The notes beneath the pieces were generated by a model, which had not been told where the DNA came from, did no database searches, and was given only the letters and a program-made list of their open reading frames with translations. The position numbers were made by a program, and so were the translations under genes. Below are positions 56,976-64,000 of a stretch of 64,000 nucleotides of DNA, piece after piece; the first letter of the stretch is position 1; every line of letters starts with the position of its first letter. Origin of the DNA: Prevotella jejuni (GTDB lineage Bacteria; Bacteroidota; Bacteroidia; Bacteroidales; Bacteroidaceae); the NCBI RefSeq assembly GCF_900187995.1, contig NZ_FZNZ01000001.1, positions 62,001 through 126,000 of the forward strand, given 5' to 3'.

Positions 56976-58985
56976 ATGACAAAAGAAGAATTTGTAAAAG
57001 ACATTTGCACAGGTATAGCTGACACGCTACCTGAGCCACAAGCATACGATACCTCTATCAATCATGCTCCAAAGCGTAAGGATATTCTTACACAAGAAGA
57101 GAAGAAATTGGCTCTGCGCAATGCCCTTCGTTACTTCCCTAAGAAGTTTCATGCAACATTAGCACCAGAATTTGCAGAGGAGTTAAGGCAATATGGCCGT
57201 ATCTACATGTACCGTTTCCGCCCTACTTATGAGATGTATGCACGTCCAATCGGCGATTATCCGCATAAGTCACAACAGGCAGCAGCAATCATGATGATGA
57301 TTCAGAACAACCTTGATAAGGCTGTTGCACAGCACCCTCACGAGCTGATTACATACGGTGGTAATGGTGCTGTGTTCCAGAATTGGGCACAATATCGCTT
57401 GGTGATGAAGTACTTGAGTGAGATGACTGACGAACAAACGTTAGTGATGTATTCGGGTCATCCACTCGGACTCTTCCCTTCTCATAAGAATGCTCCACGT
57501 GTAGTGGTAACGAATGGTATGGTAATACCTAACTATTCTAAGCCAGACGATTGGGAACGAGATAATGCTTTAGGTGTTAGTCAGTACGGACAAATGACCG
57601 CAGGTTCCTATATGTATATCGGACCACAGGGTATCGTTCATGGTACAACCATCACTGTTTTGAATGCAGCACGCAAACGATTGAAGGCTGGAGAGACAAG
57701 TATAAAAGGTATGCTCTTCGTTACTTCTGGCTTAGGCGGTATGTCTGGTGCTCAACCAAAGGCTGGTAACATAGCAGGTGTAGTAAGTATTACGGCTGAA
57801 ATCAACCCATTGGCAGCACAGAAACGCTATGACCAAGGTTGGGTTGACGAACTTCACACCTCACTCGATGAACTTATCCCTGCAGCATTAAAAGCTGTTG
57901 AGGAAAAGCGAACAGTCTCTATGGCCTATGTGGGTAATGTCGTTGACCTTTGGGAACGCTTAGCAGCAGAAGATGTACACGTAGACTTAGGAAGTGATCA
58001 GACCTCCCTCCACAACCCTTGGGCAGGTGGCTATTACCCTGTAGGACTTTCTTTGGACGAGTCTAAGCGTATGATGGCAGATGAGCCAGCGGTGTTTAAG
58101 GAGAAAGTGCAGGAGTCTTTACGTCGCCAGGTGGCTGCTATTAACAAGCTGACTGCGAAAGGTATGTATTTCTTCGACTATGGTAATGCTTTCCTTTTAG
58201 AGTCAAGTCGTGCGGGAGCAGACATCATGAAGGAAGGTGGTAAGTTCCGTTATCCATCTTACGTACAGGATATTATGGGTCCGATGTTCTTTGATTATGG
58301 CTTTGGACCATTCCGATGGGTTTGCTCATCAGGTGACCCAAAGGACTTAGAAACATCCGACCGCATTGCAACAGAGGTGTTAGAAGAAATACGTAAGACG
58401 GCAACTCCAGATATTATCGGTCAACTTGATGATAATATTCATTGGATAAAAGAAGCAGGAAAGAATCACTTGGTTGTTGGCTCTCAGGCTCGTATCCTAT
58501 ATGCTGACTCGGAAGGTCGCACAAAGATAGCCTTAGCCTTTAATGAAGCAATACGTAAAGGAGTAATCTCACGACCCATAGTTCTGGGACGCGACCACCA
58601 TGATGTGTCAGGAACAGACTCTCCTTTCCGTGAGACATCAAACATTTATGACGGCTCACAGTTCTGTGCTGACATGGCAGTACAGAATGTTATTGGCGAC
58701 TCTTTCCGTGGTGCTACATGGGTATCTATCCACAATGGTGGTGGTGTTGGCTGGGGAGAAGTTATCAATGGTGGCTTCGGTATGGTGATTGATGGTAGTG
58801 AAGACGCCGACCGTCATATCCGTCAGATGCTCCTCTGGGATGTTAACAACGGCATAGCACGTCGTAGTTGGGCACGCAACACTGGTTCTATTGATGCTAT
58901 CCGTAGGGAGATGGAACGTACACCAGGACTCTGTGTTACACTCCCTAACATCGTTGAAGATGACATTATTAATACAGCCTTTTAA
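56976..58985 (+). CDS. hutU: Urocanate hydratase
   Basis: A 669-residue enzyme converting urocanate to imidazolonepropionate using tightly bound NAD+. The family core is clear: LITYGGNGAVFQNWAQYRLV, YSGHPLGLFPSHKNAPRVVV, SYMYIGPQGIVHGTTITVLN, VTSGLGGMSGAQPKAGNIAG, DLGSDQTSLHNPWAGGYYPV, and HNGGGVGWGEVINGGFGMV. It is longer than E. coli-type HutU (about 555) because of an extended N-terminus and central inserts, as usual for the Bacteroidetes type. It is followed 34 nt later by hutH. Confidence 0.97.
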   Translation: MTKEEFVKDICTGIADTLPEPQAYDTSINHAPKRKDILTQEEKKLALRNALRYFPKKFHATLAPEFAEELRQYGRIYMYRFRPTYEMYARPIGDYPHKSQQAAAIMMMIQNNLDKAVAQHPHELITYGGNGAVFQNWAQYRLVMKYLSEMTDEQTLVMYSGHPLGLFPSHKNAPRVVVTNGMVIPNYSKPDDWERDNALGVSQYGQMTAGSYMYIGPQGIVHGTTITVLNAARKRLKAGETSIKGMLFVTSGLGGMSGAQPKAGNIAGVVSITAEINPLAAQKRYDQGWVDELHTSLDELIPAALKAVEEKRTVSMAYVGNVVDLWERLAAEDVHVDLGSDQTSLHNPWAGGYYPVGLSLDESKRMMADEPAVFKEKVQESLRRQVAAINKLTAKGMYFFDYGNAFLLESSRAGADIMKEGGKFRYPSYVQDIMGPMFFDYGFGPFRWVCSSGDPKDLETSDRIATEVLEEIRKTATPDIIGQLDDNIHWIKEAGKNHLVVGSQARILYADSEGRTKIALAFNEAIRKGVISRPIVLGRDHHDVSGTDSPFRETSNIYDGSQFCADMAVQNVIGDSFRGATWVSIHNGGGVGWGEVINGGFGMVIDGSEDADRHIRQMLLWDVNNGIARRSWARNTGSIDAIRREMERTPGLCVTLPNIVEDDIINTAF

Positions 58986-59019
58986 TCAATTAAATCTATT
59001 ATTATAATCCGTAGAAACT

Positions 59020-60501
59020 ATGAACAAAATTCATCAGATTAGTGCTGCACATCTGACAATAGAGCAGATTGGCGAGATAATAAAGAATGGCACAAAGCTT
59101 GAACTTTCTGAAGATGCACGTCAACGAATTATTCGTTGTAGAGAGTATCTCGATAATAAGATTATAGAATCAGAAACTCCTATCTATGGTGTGACAACAG
59201 GCTTTGGCTCTCTCTGTAAGATATCTATTGATAAGGATAGCCTGTCACAGTTACAGAAAAACCTTGTGATGTCTCATGCTTGTGGTGTGGGCGATCGTGT
59301 CCCTAATGAGATTGTAAAGATAATGTTGCTGCTCAAGATTCAGTCGCTCAGTTACGGCTACTCTGCTTGTCAGTTGAAGACCGTCGAGCGACTGATAGAC
59401 TTCTTCAATAACGACATCTATCCTATTGTGTATATGCAAGGTTCATTGGGCGCATCGGGCGACCTTGTCCCATTGGCTCACCTTTCTCTACCACTTATAG
59501 GAATGGGAGAAGTAGAATATCAAGGCAATATCTTCTCTGGTGCTGACATCTTGAAGAAGATGAATTGGGATGCAATAGAACTTGTTTCTAAGGAAGGTCT
59601 TGCCTTACTCAACGGTACACAGAACATGAATGCCTTTGCTGTATGGGCACTCTTACAAAGTGAACGTTTGAGTGAGTGGGCTGATGTCATCGGAACAATG
59701 TCTCTTGAGGCTTACGATGGACGCATAGAACCATTCACACATGCCGTTCATGCTGTTCGCCATCACAAGGGACAGATTGATACTGCAGCACGAATAAGAG
59801 AATTGTTAGAAGGCAGTGAGCTTATTAAACAGCCTAAAGTCAATGTACAAGACCCTTATTCATTCCGTTGTATGCCGCAGGTGCACGGTGCTTCAAAGGA
59901 TACGATTGCATACGTTAAGTCTGTGATAGACATTGAAGTGAATGCTGCAACCGATAACCCAACCGTTTGTCCTGATGAAGATCTTGTTATCTCAGCAGGA
60001 AACTTCCACGGAGAACCAATTGCACAACCAATGGACTTCCTTGCTATAGCACTCTGTGAATTAAGTAATATATCTGAGCGTCGAATCTACAAGCTCGTTT
60101 CTGGCACACGAAACCTACCAAGTTTCCTTGTAGCTAAACCTGGTGTAAACAGTGGTTTTATGATTCCTCAGTACACAGCAGCATCTATCGTTAGCCAGAG
60201 TAAGACTTATTGTACGCCTGCCTCTGTTGACAGTATTCCATCTTCACAAGGACAGGAAGACCATGTTAGCATGGGGGCAAATGCCGCAACAAAACTCTAT
60301 CAGGTTGTATTGAATACGGAGCGTGTACTTGCTATTGAGCTCTTCAACGCTGCACAAGCACTTGAGTTCCGTCGTCCGTTGAAATCTTCTCCTACGATAG
60401 AAGCTATCCATAAGGCTTATCGTGAGTGTGTTCCTTTTATTGATACGGACGAGTTTATGGCTCCACACATCGCTAAGTCGGTTGAATTCCTGCGTAAATA
60501 A
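59020..60501 (+). CDS. hutH: Histidine ammonia-lyase
   Basis: A 493-residue enzyme that removes ammonia from histidine to give urocanate. The Ala-Ser-Gly of the self-formed MIO cofactor is at 145-147 in QGSLGASGDLVPLAHLSL. Also present are PIYGVTTGFGSLCKI, VKEGLALLNGTQNMNAFAV-like, DPYSFRCMPQVHGASKDTIA, and VNAATDNPTVCPDEDLVISA. The start MNKIHQISAAHLTIEQIGEI fits the family N-terminus (509 residues in Pseudomonas). It is followed by a 108-nt gap with a stem-loop, then hutI. Confidence 0.97.
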   Translation: MNKIHQISAAHLTIEQIGEIIKNGTKLELSEDARQRIIRCREYLDNKIIESETPIYGVTTGFGSLCKISIDKDSLSQLQKNLVMSHACGVGDRVPNEIVKIMLLLKIQSLSYGYSACQLKTVERLIDFFNNDIYPIVYMQGSLGASGDLVPLAHLSLPLIGMGEVEYQGNIFSGADILKKMNWDAIELVSKEGLALLNGTQNMNAFAVWALLQSERLSEWADVIGTMSLEAYDGRIEPFTHAVHAVRHHKGQIDTAARIRELLEGSELIKQPKVNVQDPYSFRCMPQVHGASKDTIAYVKSVIDIEVNAATDNPTVCPDEDLVISAGNFHGEPIAQPMDFLAIALCELSNISERRIYKLVSGTRNLPSFLVAKPGVNSGFMIPQYTAASIVSQSKTYCTPASVDSIPSSQGQEDHVSMGANAATKLYQVVLNTERVLAIELFNAAQALEFRRPLKSSPTIEAIHKAYRECVPFIDTDEFMAPHIAKSVEFLRK

Positions 60502-60511
60502 ATAAGGTAAA

Positions 60512-60552
60512 AGGGGTTACGTCAAGATTAAATACTATCTTGATGTAGCCCT
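60512..60552 (+). terminator. Stem-loop between hutH and hutI
   Basis: AGGGGTTACGTCAAGAT pairs with ATCTTGATGTAGCCCT over about 15 bp with one mismatch and one bulge; loop TAAATACT; then ATTCCTTTT. It could limit hutI expression relative to hutH. Confidence 0.6.
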
Positions 60553-60609
60553 ATTCCTTTTGAATATCTTATATTATTATACTTTCATTGATTAGAGAAA
60601 AAGCTTGAA

Positions 60610-61854
60610 ATGAAAAGACTAATAGTTAAAAACATTGGCTTACTTGCTGGTATAGGTCATGAAGGAAAGCTATGTTTAAAAGGTAAAGAGATGGCAGAAC
60701 TTAACACACTGTCAGATGCTTATCTTGTGATAGAGGATGGATGCTTTGTTGATTATGGTGAGATGAATGATTGTCCACCAATTTCTGATAATGAGGAAGT
60801 TGTTGATGCGAATGGAGGAACCGTTCTCCCTTCATGGTGCGACTCCCATACTCATATTGTCTATGCTGGAAGTAGAGAGCAAGAGTTTGTTGATAAGATC
60901 CGTGGGCTTAGTTATGCTGAGATAGCAAAGCGTGGTGGTGGTATCCTAAACTCGGCAGACCGCCTTCATGAATTGAGCGAAGACGAACTTTACCAGCAGG
61001 CTATGAAGCGTGTTGATGAGATTATTAGGAAAGGAACAGGTTGTGTGGAGATAAAGAGTGGGTATGGACTTAACACAGAAGACGAGCTGAAGATGCTTCG
61101 TGTTATTCGTCGTATCAAAGAGACAACACGACTGAAAGTTGTTGCTACATTCCTTGGTGCACATGCTGTTTCACGTGAATATAAAGGTAGACAAGATGCC
61201 TACGTTGATTTAATTATCAACGAAATGATACCAGCTGTGGGTGATGAGAATTTAGCAGAGTTTATAGATGTATTCTGTGACACAGGCTTCTTTACGCCAG
61301 AAGAGACTGCTCGGATTCTAAAAGCTGGTGCTGTATATGGCATGCGACCTAAGATTCATGCTGACGAGTTAGCGTCGTCTGGTGGTGTAGAGGTAGGTGT
61401 AGAATACAAGGCACTGTCAGTTGACCATTTAGAAAGTATGACAGAAGAAGAAATAGATATCCTTAAGAACAGCGAAACTATGCCAACAGCACTTCCTGGA
61501 ACGTCTTTCTTCCTTAATCTTCCTTTTGCTTTGGGTCGTAAGATAATAGATTGTGGTCTACCGCTTGTCCTTGCAAGTGATTATAACCCAGGTTCTACGC
61601 CATCAGGAGATATGAAATTTATAGTTTCGCTTGGCTGTATCAAGATGCGACTAATGCCTGCAGAAGCAATTAATGCAGCAACATTAAATGGAGCATGTGC
61701 AATGGGACTGAGCAAAGAGTATGGCTCTATCACACGTGGAAAGGTTGCTAATTTCTTTATTACAGACACGATTCCTTCTATTGAATTTATTCCATACGCC
61801 TATACAACACCTATCGTAAAACGTGTATTCCTACAAGGAGAAGAGTATGTTTAG
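60610..61854 (+). CDS. hutI: Imidazolonepropionase
   Basis: A 414-residue metal-dependent amidohydrolase that opens the imidazolone ring to N-formimino-glutamate. The metal-binding His pair is in LPSWCDSHTHIVYAGSREQE; other marks are KSGYGLNTEDELKMLRVIRR, VATFLGAHAVSREYKG, KIHADELASSGGVEVGVEY, VDHLESMTEEEI, and LVLASDYNPGSTPSGDMKFI. The length is the family's usual one. It completes the histidine-to-formiminoglutamate part of the pathway. The last gene of the cluster, it is followed by 260 nt of non-coding sequence. Confidence 0.97.
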   Translation: MKRLIVKNIGLLAGIGHEGKLCLKGKEMAELNTLSDAYLVIEDGCFVDYGEMNDCPPISDNEEVVDANGGTVLPSWCDSHTHIVYAGSREQEFVDKIRGLSYAEIAKRGGGILNSADRLHELSEDELYQQAMKRVDEIIRKGTGCVEIKSGYGLNTEDELKMLRVIRRIKETTRLKVVATFLGAHAVSREYKGRQDAYVDLIINEMIPAVGDENLAEFIDVFCDTGFFTPEETARILKAGAVYGMRPKIHADELASSGGVEVGVEYKALSVDHLESMTEEEIDILKNSETMPTALPGTSFFLNLPFALGRKIIDCGLPLVLASDYNPGSTPSGDMKFIVSLGCIKMRLMPAEAINAATLNGACAMGLSKEYGSITRGKVANFFITDTIPSIEFIPYAYTTPIVKRVFLQGEEYV

Positions 61855-62061
61855 ATAGTATTTAATGATAAATATACTAAGCCACTTCTTCCTTGACGAT
61901 ATTCATTAAGGTGTCCAAAACTCAACGTCAGTGCAGCTAATGACCGCTGTCTTGAATTAAAAAGGAGGAAGTTTCTTATTATATTCATTATCATTATAAT
62001 AGCTTACTTGAAAGAGGATGTCCACTGTACGGTATCATTTTAGAAACTAATACAAAAGAAA
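61855..62061. other. Non-coding gap between hutI and the rpsP terminator
   Basis: About 200 nt without a reading frame. A possible weak arm pair, CTTCTTCCT near 61885 and AGGAGGAAG near 61962, has one mismatch and a loop of about 70 nt. Confidence 0.4.
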
Positions 62062-62094
62062 AAGTCCATAAACTCGTGCTGAGTCTATGGACTT
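62062..62094 (-). terminator. Terminator of rpsP
   Basis: AAGTCCATA and TATGGACTT form a 9-bp stem with a 15-nt loop. Read on the minus strand it is followed by TTTCTTTTG. It lies 22 nt after the rpsP stop. Confidence 0.8.
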
Positions 62095-62116
62095 ATACTT
62101 TAATAGCGAGCGAGGA

Positions 62117-62668
62117 TTATGCCTCTGCTGGTGCCTCCTCTGCAGGAGCTTCAGAAGTAGTGTCCTCAGCAGCCTTAGCTGCCTCAGCCTCAGCCTGTAC
62201 TGCAGCGGCAGCAGCTTTCTTGTCTGCAACCTTCTTAGCAATAGCTTCGTTTACTTTCTTCTCAGCTTCAAGGTTCTGAGCAGCAGCAGCCTTCTTCGCA
62301 TCGGTTACCTTCTTCTCGACAGCTTCTGTAGCTGCAACCTTAGCTTGCTTCCATGCATCGAACTTCTGCTGGCATGCAGCCTCGTCGAATGCACCCTTCT
62401 TAACACCGCCACGGAGATGCTTCATCATGTAAACACCCTCACCCTTAAGGATGTTACGAGCAGTGTCTGTTGGCTGAGCACCTGTCTCAACCCAGTAAAG
62501 AGCACGTTCAAAATTCAAATCTACTGTGGCTGGATTGGTGTTTGGGTTATAAGTACCAATCTTCTCAGTAAACTTACCATCACGTGGTGCACGAGCGTCA
62601 GCGATTACGATGCTGTAGAAAGCATAGTTCTTACGACCACCGCGCTGCAATCTGATTTTTGTTGCCAT
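62117..62668 (-). CDS. rpsP: 30S ribosomal protein S16 with long C-terminal extension
   Basis: A 183-residue S16. Residues 1-85 are the normal protein: [59 protein letters not shown] and [20 protein letters not shown]. The remaining ~100 residues are an Ala/Lys/Glu-rich, probably coiled tail (such as [20 protein letters not shown] and [20 protein letters not shown]). E. coli S16 has 82 residues; Bacteroidetes S16 commonly carries such a tail, so this is not a fusion error, but its role is unknown. The gene has a promoter box at 62730-62737 and a stem-loop at the predicted 5' end of its mRNA, suggesting regulation at RNA level. Confidence 0.96.
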   Translation of the reverse strand: MATKIRLQRGGRKNYAFYSIVIADARAPRDGKFTEKIGTYNPNTNPATVDLNFERALYWVETGAQPTDTARNILKGEGVYMMKHLRGGVKKGAFDEAACQQKFDAWKQAKVAATEAVEKKVTDAKKAAAAQNLEAEKKVNEAIAKKVADKKAAAAAVQAEAEAAKAAEDTTSEAPAEEAPAEA

Positions 62669-62705
62669 AATTGTTTAATAAATATTTTAAAGGTTTGAAT
62701 TTAAT

Positions 62706-62724
62706 GCTATCATCTCGTGATAGC
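62706..62724 (-). promoter_or_regulatory. Stem-loop at the 5' end of the rpsP mRNA
   Basis: GCTATCA and TGATAGC form a perfect 7-bp stem with loop TCTCG. The predicted transcription start is near 62725, so this stem would be the first structure of the mRNA, as seen in stabilising or autoregulatory leaders. Confidence 0.5.
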
Positions 62725-62729
62725 GGATG

Positions 62730-62737
62730 CAAAAGTA
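62730..62737 (-). promoter_or_regulatory. -7 box TACTTTTG for rpsP
   Basis: TAnnTTTG on the minus strand, 61 nt before the rpsP ATG, with the stem-loop at 62706-62724 directly downstream. Confidence 0.65.
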
Positions 62738-62861
62738 CGTCTTTTTTTTCTAACAACCAAATAATCTGATGATTATATTAAGACTATAACGAGTATTCCT
62801 CATATCCTAATGCTTTATTATATGAAAGCGTCTTAGAACCATTGTAGCCTATATTGCTAAA

Positions 62862-63650
62862 TCATCTAACCGTAATATGGAAGCAACCTTGATGTTTCTC
62901 GTGCTTTATAAAACATCTTCCTTGCGAACGGAGGTCGTTCAAAACCTCACTTAAAACCCACTTAAGTGTATCATTCCTTACCGGACGAGTAACAGCTGCA
63001 TATTTATTGTACGCAATATCAAAGGTTGTTCCATATAGATGGCAACTATTTTCTGTTGCATTATGATTGTGTTTACGAAGTTTATCAACGTCTTCTTTGG
63101 TTCTTAAAACACTTGATACAAGGAACTTATTTATAGGTACGCCCTTTGTTTGCAAGCTATCCATGAAATTATGTGCAATATCTTGAAGCAGGATGGCAGC
63201 ACGTGGAACAAGATATGGAATACTATTATTCAACTTCTTTAGATTGTAATAAGGATTACAGCCTATATATACTAACTCCCCTTTTCGCTTCTCTGCATCA
63301 GTGCGGTTAAGGACAGGTTTCACCCCATAACGTAGTGCTGCTTCAAGTTGTTGTGGTTGAGAGTCTGGGAAACTCTCGTCATAATCTCGAACACCTACAA
63401 TTCTATTCCTCTTTTGTGAACCATCCGATTTGAAGAAATGAGATATGGTTGTGTTACTTGGAGTTGATTGCTCTTTAATCTTAGCAGAATCCGCTTTTTC
63501 AGTGACACGAGTACTATCAACATTAGATAAAGCTTTCGTCTTATCTTGTGCAATAGACGGAAACAGTAACCTAATGATGGCTAAGAATAAAGTTATTGTT
63601 ATGAAACCTAATAAATAGCGCTTCTTTGTTATCTTTGATTTTCTTTTCAT
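62862..63650 (-). CDS. DUF5715/M15-peptidase-like secreted protein
   Basis: A 262-residue protein with one N-terminal membrane helix (about residues 12-30, YLLGFITITLFLAIIRLLF). Residues 90-262 resemble DUF5715 and the D-Ala-D-Ala carboxypeptidase (M15) fold: FLVSSVLRTKEDVDKLRKHN, NSCHLYGTTFDIAYNKYAAV (the SxHxxGxAxD zinc motif with Thr for the first Ala) and the C-terminal CFHITVR with a further His. The family's predicted role is peptidoglycan trimming in the periplasm. The mRNA is predicted to be leaderless, because the -7 box lies 5 nt before the ATG. It does not overlap rpsP. Confidence 0.78.
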   Translation of the reverse strand: MKRKSKITKKRYLLGFITITLFLAIIRLLFPSIAQDKTKALSNVDSTRVTEKADSAKIKEQSTPSNTTISHFFKSDGSQKRNRIVGVRDYDESFPDSQPQQLEAALRYGVKPVLNRTDAEKRKGELVYIGCNPYYNLKKLNNSIPYLVPRAAILLQDIAHNFMDSLQTKGVPINKFLVSSVLRTKEDVDKLRKHNHNATENSCHLYGTTFDIAYNKYAAVTRPVRNDTLKWVLSEVLNDLRSQGRCFIKHEKHQGCFHITVR

Positions 63651-63655
63651 TGATA

Positions 63656-63663
63656 CAAAGGTA
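63656..63663 (-). promoter_or_regulatory. -7 box TACCTTTG, 5 nt before the DUF5715 start
   Basis: Perfect TAnnTTTG on the minus strand followed by TATCA and the ATG. It predicts transcription starting at or next to the start codon. Confidence 0.65.
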
Positions 63664-63726
63664 ATAAGTTTTTGCTAATTGATAATTATGAATTAGGAAT
63701 AATTTGCAAGTATCATTATTTTATAG

Positions 63727-63734
63727 TAACTTTG
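63727..63734 (+). promoter_or_regulatory. -7 box TAACTTTG for phoH
   Basis: TAnnTTTG followed by CGAAC, 24 nt before the predicted TTG start of phoH. It lies 63 nt from the DUF5715 box and faces away from it. Confidence 0.65.
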
Positions 63735-63758
63735 CGAACAAATATAAAATAGAGGAAA

Positions 63759-64000
63759 TTGATAGAAAAGCATATAGTTCTTGAAGATATAGACCCAGTA
63801 GTCTTCTATGGAGTTGGCAATGGTCACCTCCAAATGATAAAGTCACTCTTCCCTAAGTTGAGGATTGTTGCAAGAGACAATGTTATACGTATCTTAGGTG
63901 ACGAAGAGGAGATGGTTAAGATAGAAGAAGACATTGAAACCATGCGTAAGCATGTAGAACGGTATAACACCATTACAGAAGAGGACATCCTTGATATCGT
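63759..64000 (+). CDS. phoH: PhoH-family ATPase (3' end outside window)
   Basis: About 80 N-terminal residues are visible; the gene runs off the right edge. The frame reads MIEKHIVLEDIDPVVFYGVG, then NGHLQMIKSLFPKLRIVARD and NVIRILGDEEEMVKIEEDIE, the usual PhoH N-terminus with its KH-like domain ahead of the nucleotide-binding core. No ATG is found at the right place: translation most likely starts at the TTG at 63759, with AGAGGA (63751-63756) as ribosome-binding site 2 nt upstream. PhoH proteins are cytoplasmic nucleotide-binding proteins with suggested roles in RNA metabolism. Confidence 0.85.
   Translation, partial: MIEKHIVLEDIDPVVFYGVGNGHLQMIKSLFPKLRIVARDNVIRILGDEEEMVKIEEDIETMRKHVERYNTITEEDILDI

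Overview
The window looks like a chromosomal segment of a Bacteroidales bacterium, most probably an oral Prevotella (P. melaninogenica-like). The evidence is: moderate-to-low GC content; at least seventeen Bacteroidetes-type -7 promoter boxes (TAnnTTTG) ahead of genes; a PorE-like type IX secretion subunit; TamB with a lipoprotein Omp85 partner; a fimbrillin-like lipoprotein; and a FtcD-type histidine degradation operon. The genus is inferred from protein resemblance, not from a database search. I found no rRNA, tRNA, CRISPR array, insertion sequence or integrase.

Layout. 1-8.3 kb: the 5' part of secA, a small secreted protein and a DUF4105 membrane protein on the minus strand; then, divergently, an outer-membrane barrel protein, lptC, a CNNM/CBS transporter-like protein and a ppiD-like chaperone (to 10.5 kb). 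10.5-14.6 kb is an accessory island: tandem repeats, a row of small hairpins, a (CT)13 tract on a promoter box, a 67-residue peptide gene, a fimbrillin-like lipoprotein with a C-type-lectin-like C-terminus, and an HU-family gene with repeat clusters on both sides. 14.6-20.7 kb: maeB, divergent from a tetR-SGNH hydrolase-MBOAT O-acylation cluster. 21.6-29.2 kb: tamB and a TamA-like lipoprotein. 30-38 kb (minus strand): folA, thyA, an RsmF-like methyltransferase, porE, mutS2. 38.9-41 kb: a TonB-plug protein without a barrel. 41.1-43.1 kb: a Y-family polymerase with a YolD-like partner. 43.4-45.8 kb: rlmH, maf, kdsC and a DUF2520 dehydrogenase, facing kdsB. 46.9-51.7 kb: purM, an HrgA-like HARE-domain gene, prfA, a membrane protein, pyrF. 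51.8-53.7 kb: a barrel protein and a PCMD lipoprotein. 54-61.9 kb: an SDR oxidoreductase, then ftcD-hutU-hutH-hutI. 62-64 kb: rpsP, a DUF5715/M15-like protein, and the 5' end of phoH.

How the genes work together. Many serve the cell envelope: lipopolysaccharide export and Kdo supply (lptC, kdsB, kdsC), outer-membrane biogenesis (tamB/tamL, ppiD, secA), secretion (porE), surface lipoproteins, and envelope O-acylation. Others are one-carbon, nucleotide and amino-acid metabolism (folA, thyA, purM, pyrF, hut) or translation and DNA maintenance.

Main points of interest. (1) The last ~100 bases of the 523-residue lipoprotein have the codon signature of a diversity-generating-retroelement variable region: about fourteen positions are NNC (one NNT), as expected if a template AAC/AAT codon were mutated only at A. 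No reverse transcriptase or template repeat is in the window. (2) The same gene lies downstream of a promoter box that runs straight into (CT)13. (3) A dispersed, hairpin-forming intergenic repeat of roughly 250-350 bp occurs four times, in two subfamilies. (4) Three genes have their -7 box only 5-8 nt before the start codon, predicting leaderless or nearly leaderless mRNAs.
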